Source: Notospermus geniculatus
Lineage: Eukaryota > Nemertea > Pilidiophora > Heteronemertea > Lineidae
DNA: 64,000 nucleotides
Assembly: GCA_002633025.1 (NCBI GenBank)
Contig: NMRB01000656.1
Location: 49,886 to 113,885, forward strand
Reading direction: 5' to 3'
Shown one piece after another: positions 63,945 through 64,000 of the stretch (position 1 is the stretch's first letter; each line of letters begins with the position of its first letter). Below the pieces are notes generated by a model. That model had not been told where the DNA came from. It did no database searches and was given only the letters and a program-made list of their open reading frames with translations. The position numbers and the translations under genes are program-made.

Positions 63945-64000
63945 CTAAAAGAAAGAAGTTTGTGTTAGTATGAATGCTACACTACATGTATATATGTACA

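Overview
This is a window of animal nuclear DNA, with short exons separated by AT-rich introns averaging about 600 bp. The introns are full of foldback elements, minisatellites and tRNA-derived SINEs. The frequent tacatgta and taggcctac words and the repeat style suggest a marine invertebrate (echinoderm, hemichordate, mollusc, brachiopod or lancelet-like); the species cannot be fixed from sequence alone.

One gene, on the minus strand, explains all coding sequence I can support. It enters at about 63944, leaves below 1022, and is incomplete at both ends. I resolved 76 exons (about 17.6 kb coding, about 5,850 residues) by reading acceptor and donor sites and checking that phase stays continuous. 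The only break is one half-domain exon missing near the ambiguous base at 20799. In protein order the product is: partial Ig, linker, SH3, phospho-site-like linker, second SH3, RhoGEF (DH) domain, PH domain, eight more Ig domains, acidic linkers, then about 40 fibronectin type III (Fn3) domains. Inside the Fn3 array lies a 254-residue Lys/Glu heptad-repeat spacer. The SH3-DH-PH-Ig order, with the TKPTK...QGWVPP SH3 motif, identifies the obscurin/UNC-89 family of giant M-line proteins. The huge Fn3 array is not part of the nematode, fly or vertebrate obscurin architectures I know.

Region by region: 54.8-63.9 kb encodes the Ig/SH3/SH3/DH/PH signalling head. 45.2-53.8 kb encodes the Ig block and linkers. 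20.3-45.1 kb encodes an alternating Fn3 super-repeat, made of a split domain (133+173 nt exons) and a single-exon domain (about 300 nt). 14.0-19.8 kb holds five consecutive single-exon Fn3 domains, one carrying the charged spacer. 9.4-13.7 kb returns to the split/single pattern with a 60-nt cassette exon. 1.0-9.0 kb holds eight single-exon Fn3 domains with a NEYG-x-SEPSP style. Any kinase domains would lie beyond position 1.

The most interesting non-coding signals are four. A 36-bp intronic minisatellite is a tandem copy of the 3' end of the first DH exon plus its splice donor. Terminal-repeat elements form or abut splice donors. One split domain shows an exact intron loss. One exon is extended where the ancestral donor has decayed. 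Two N gaps (25314-25545, 58374-58871) lie at repeats.
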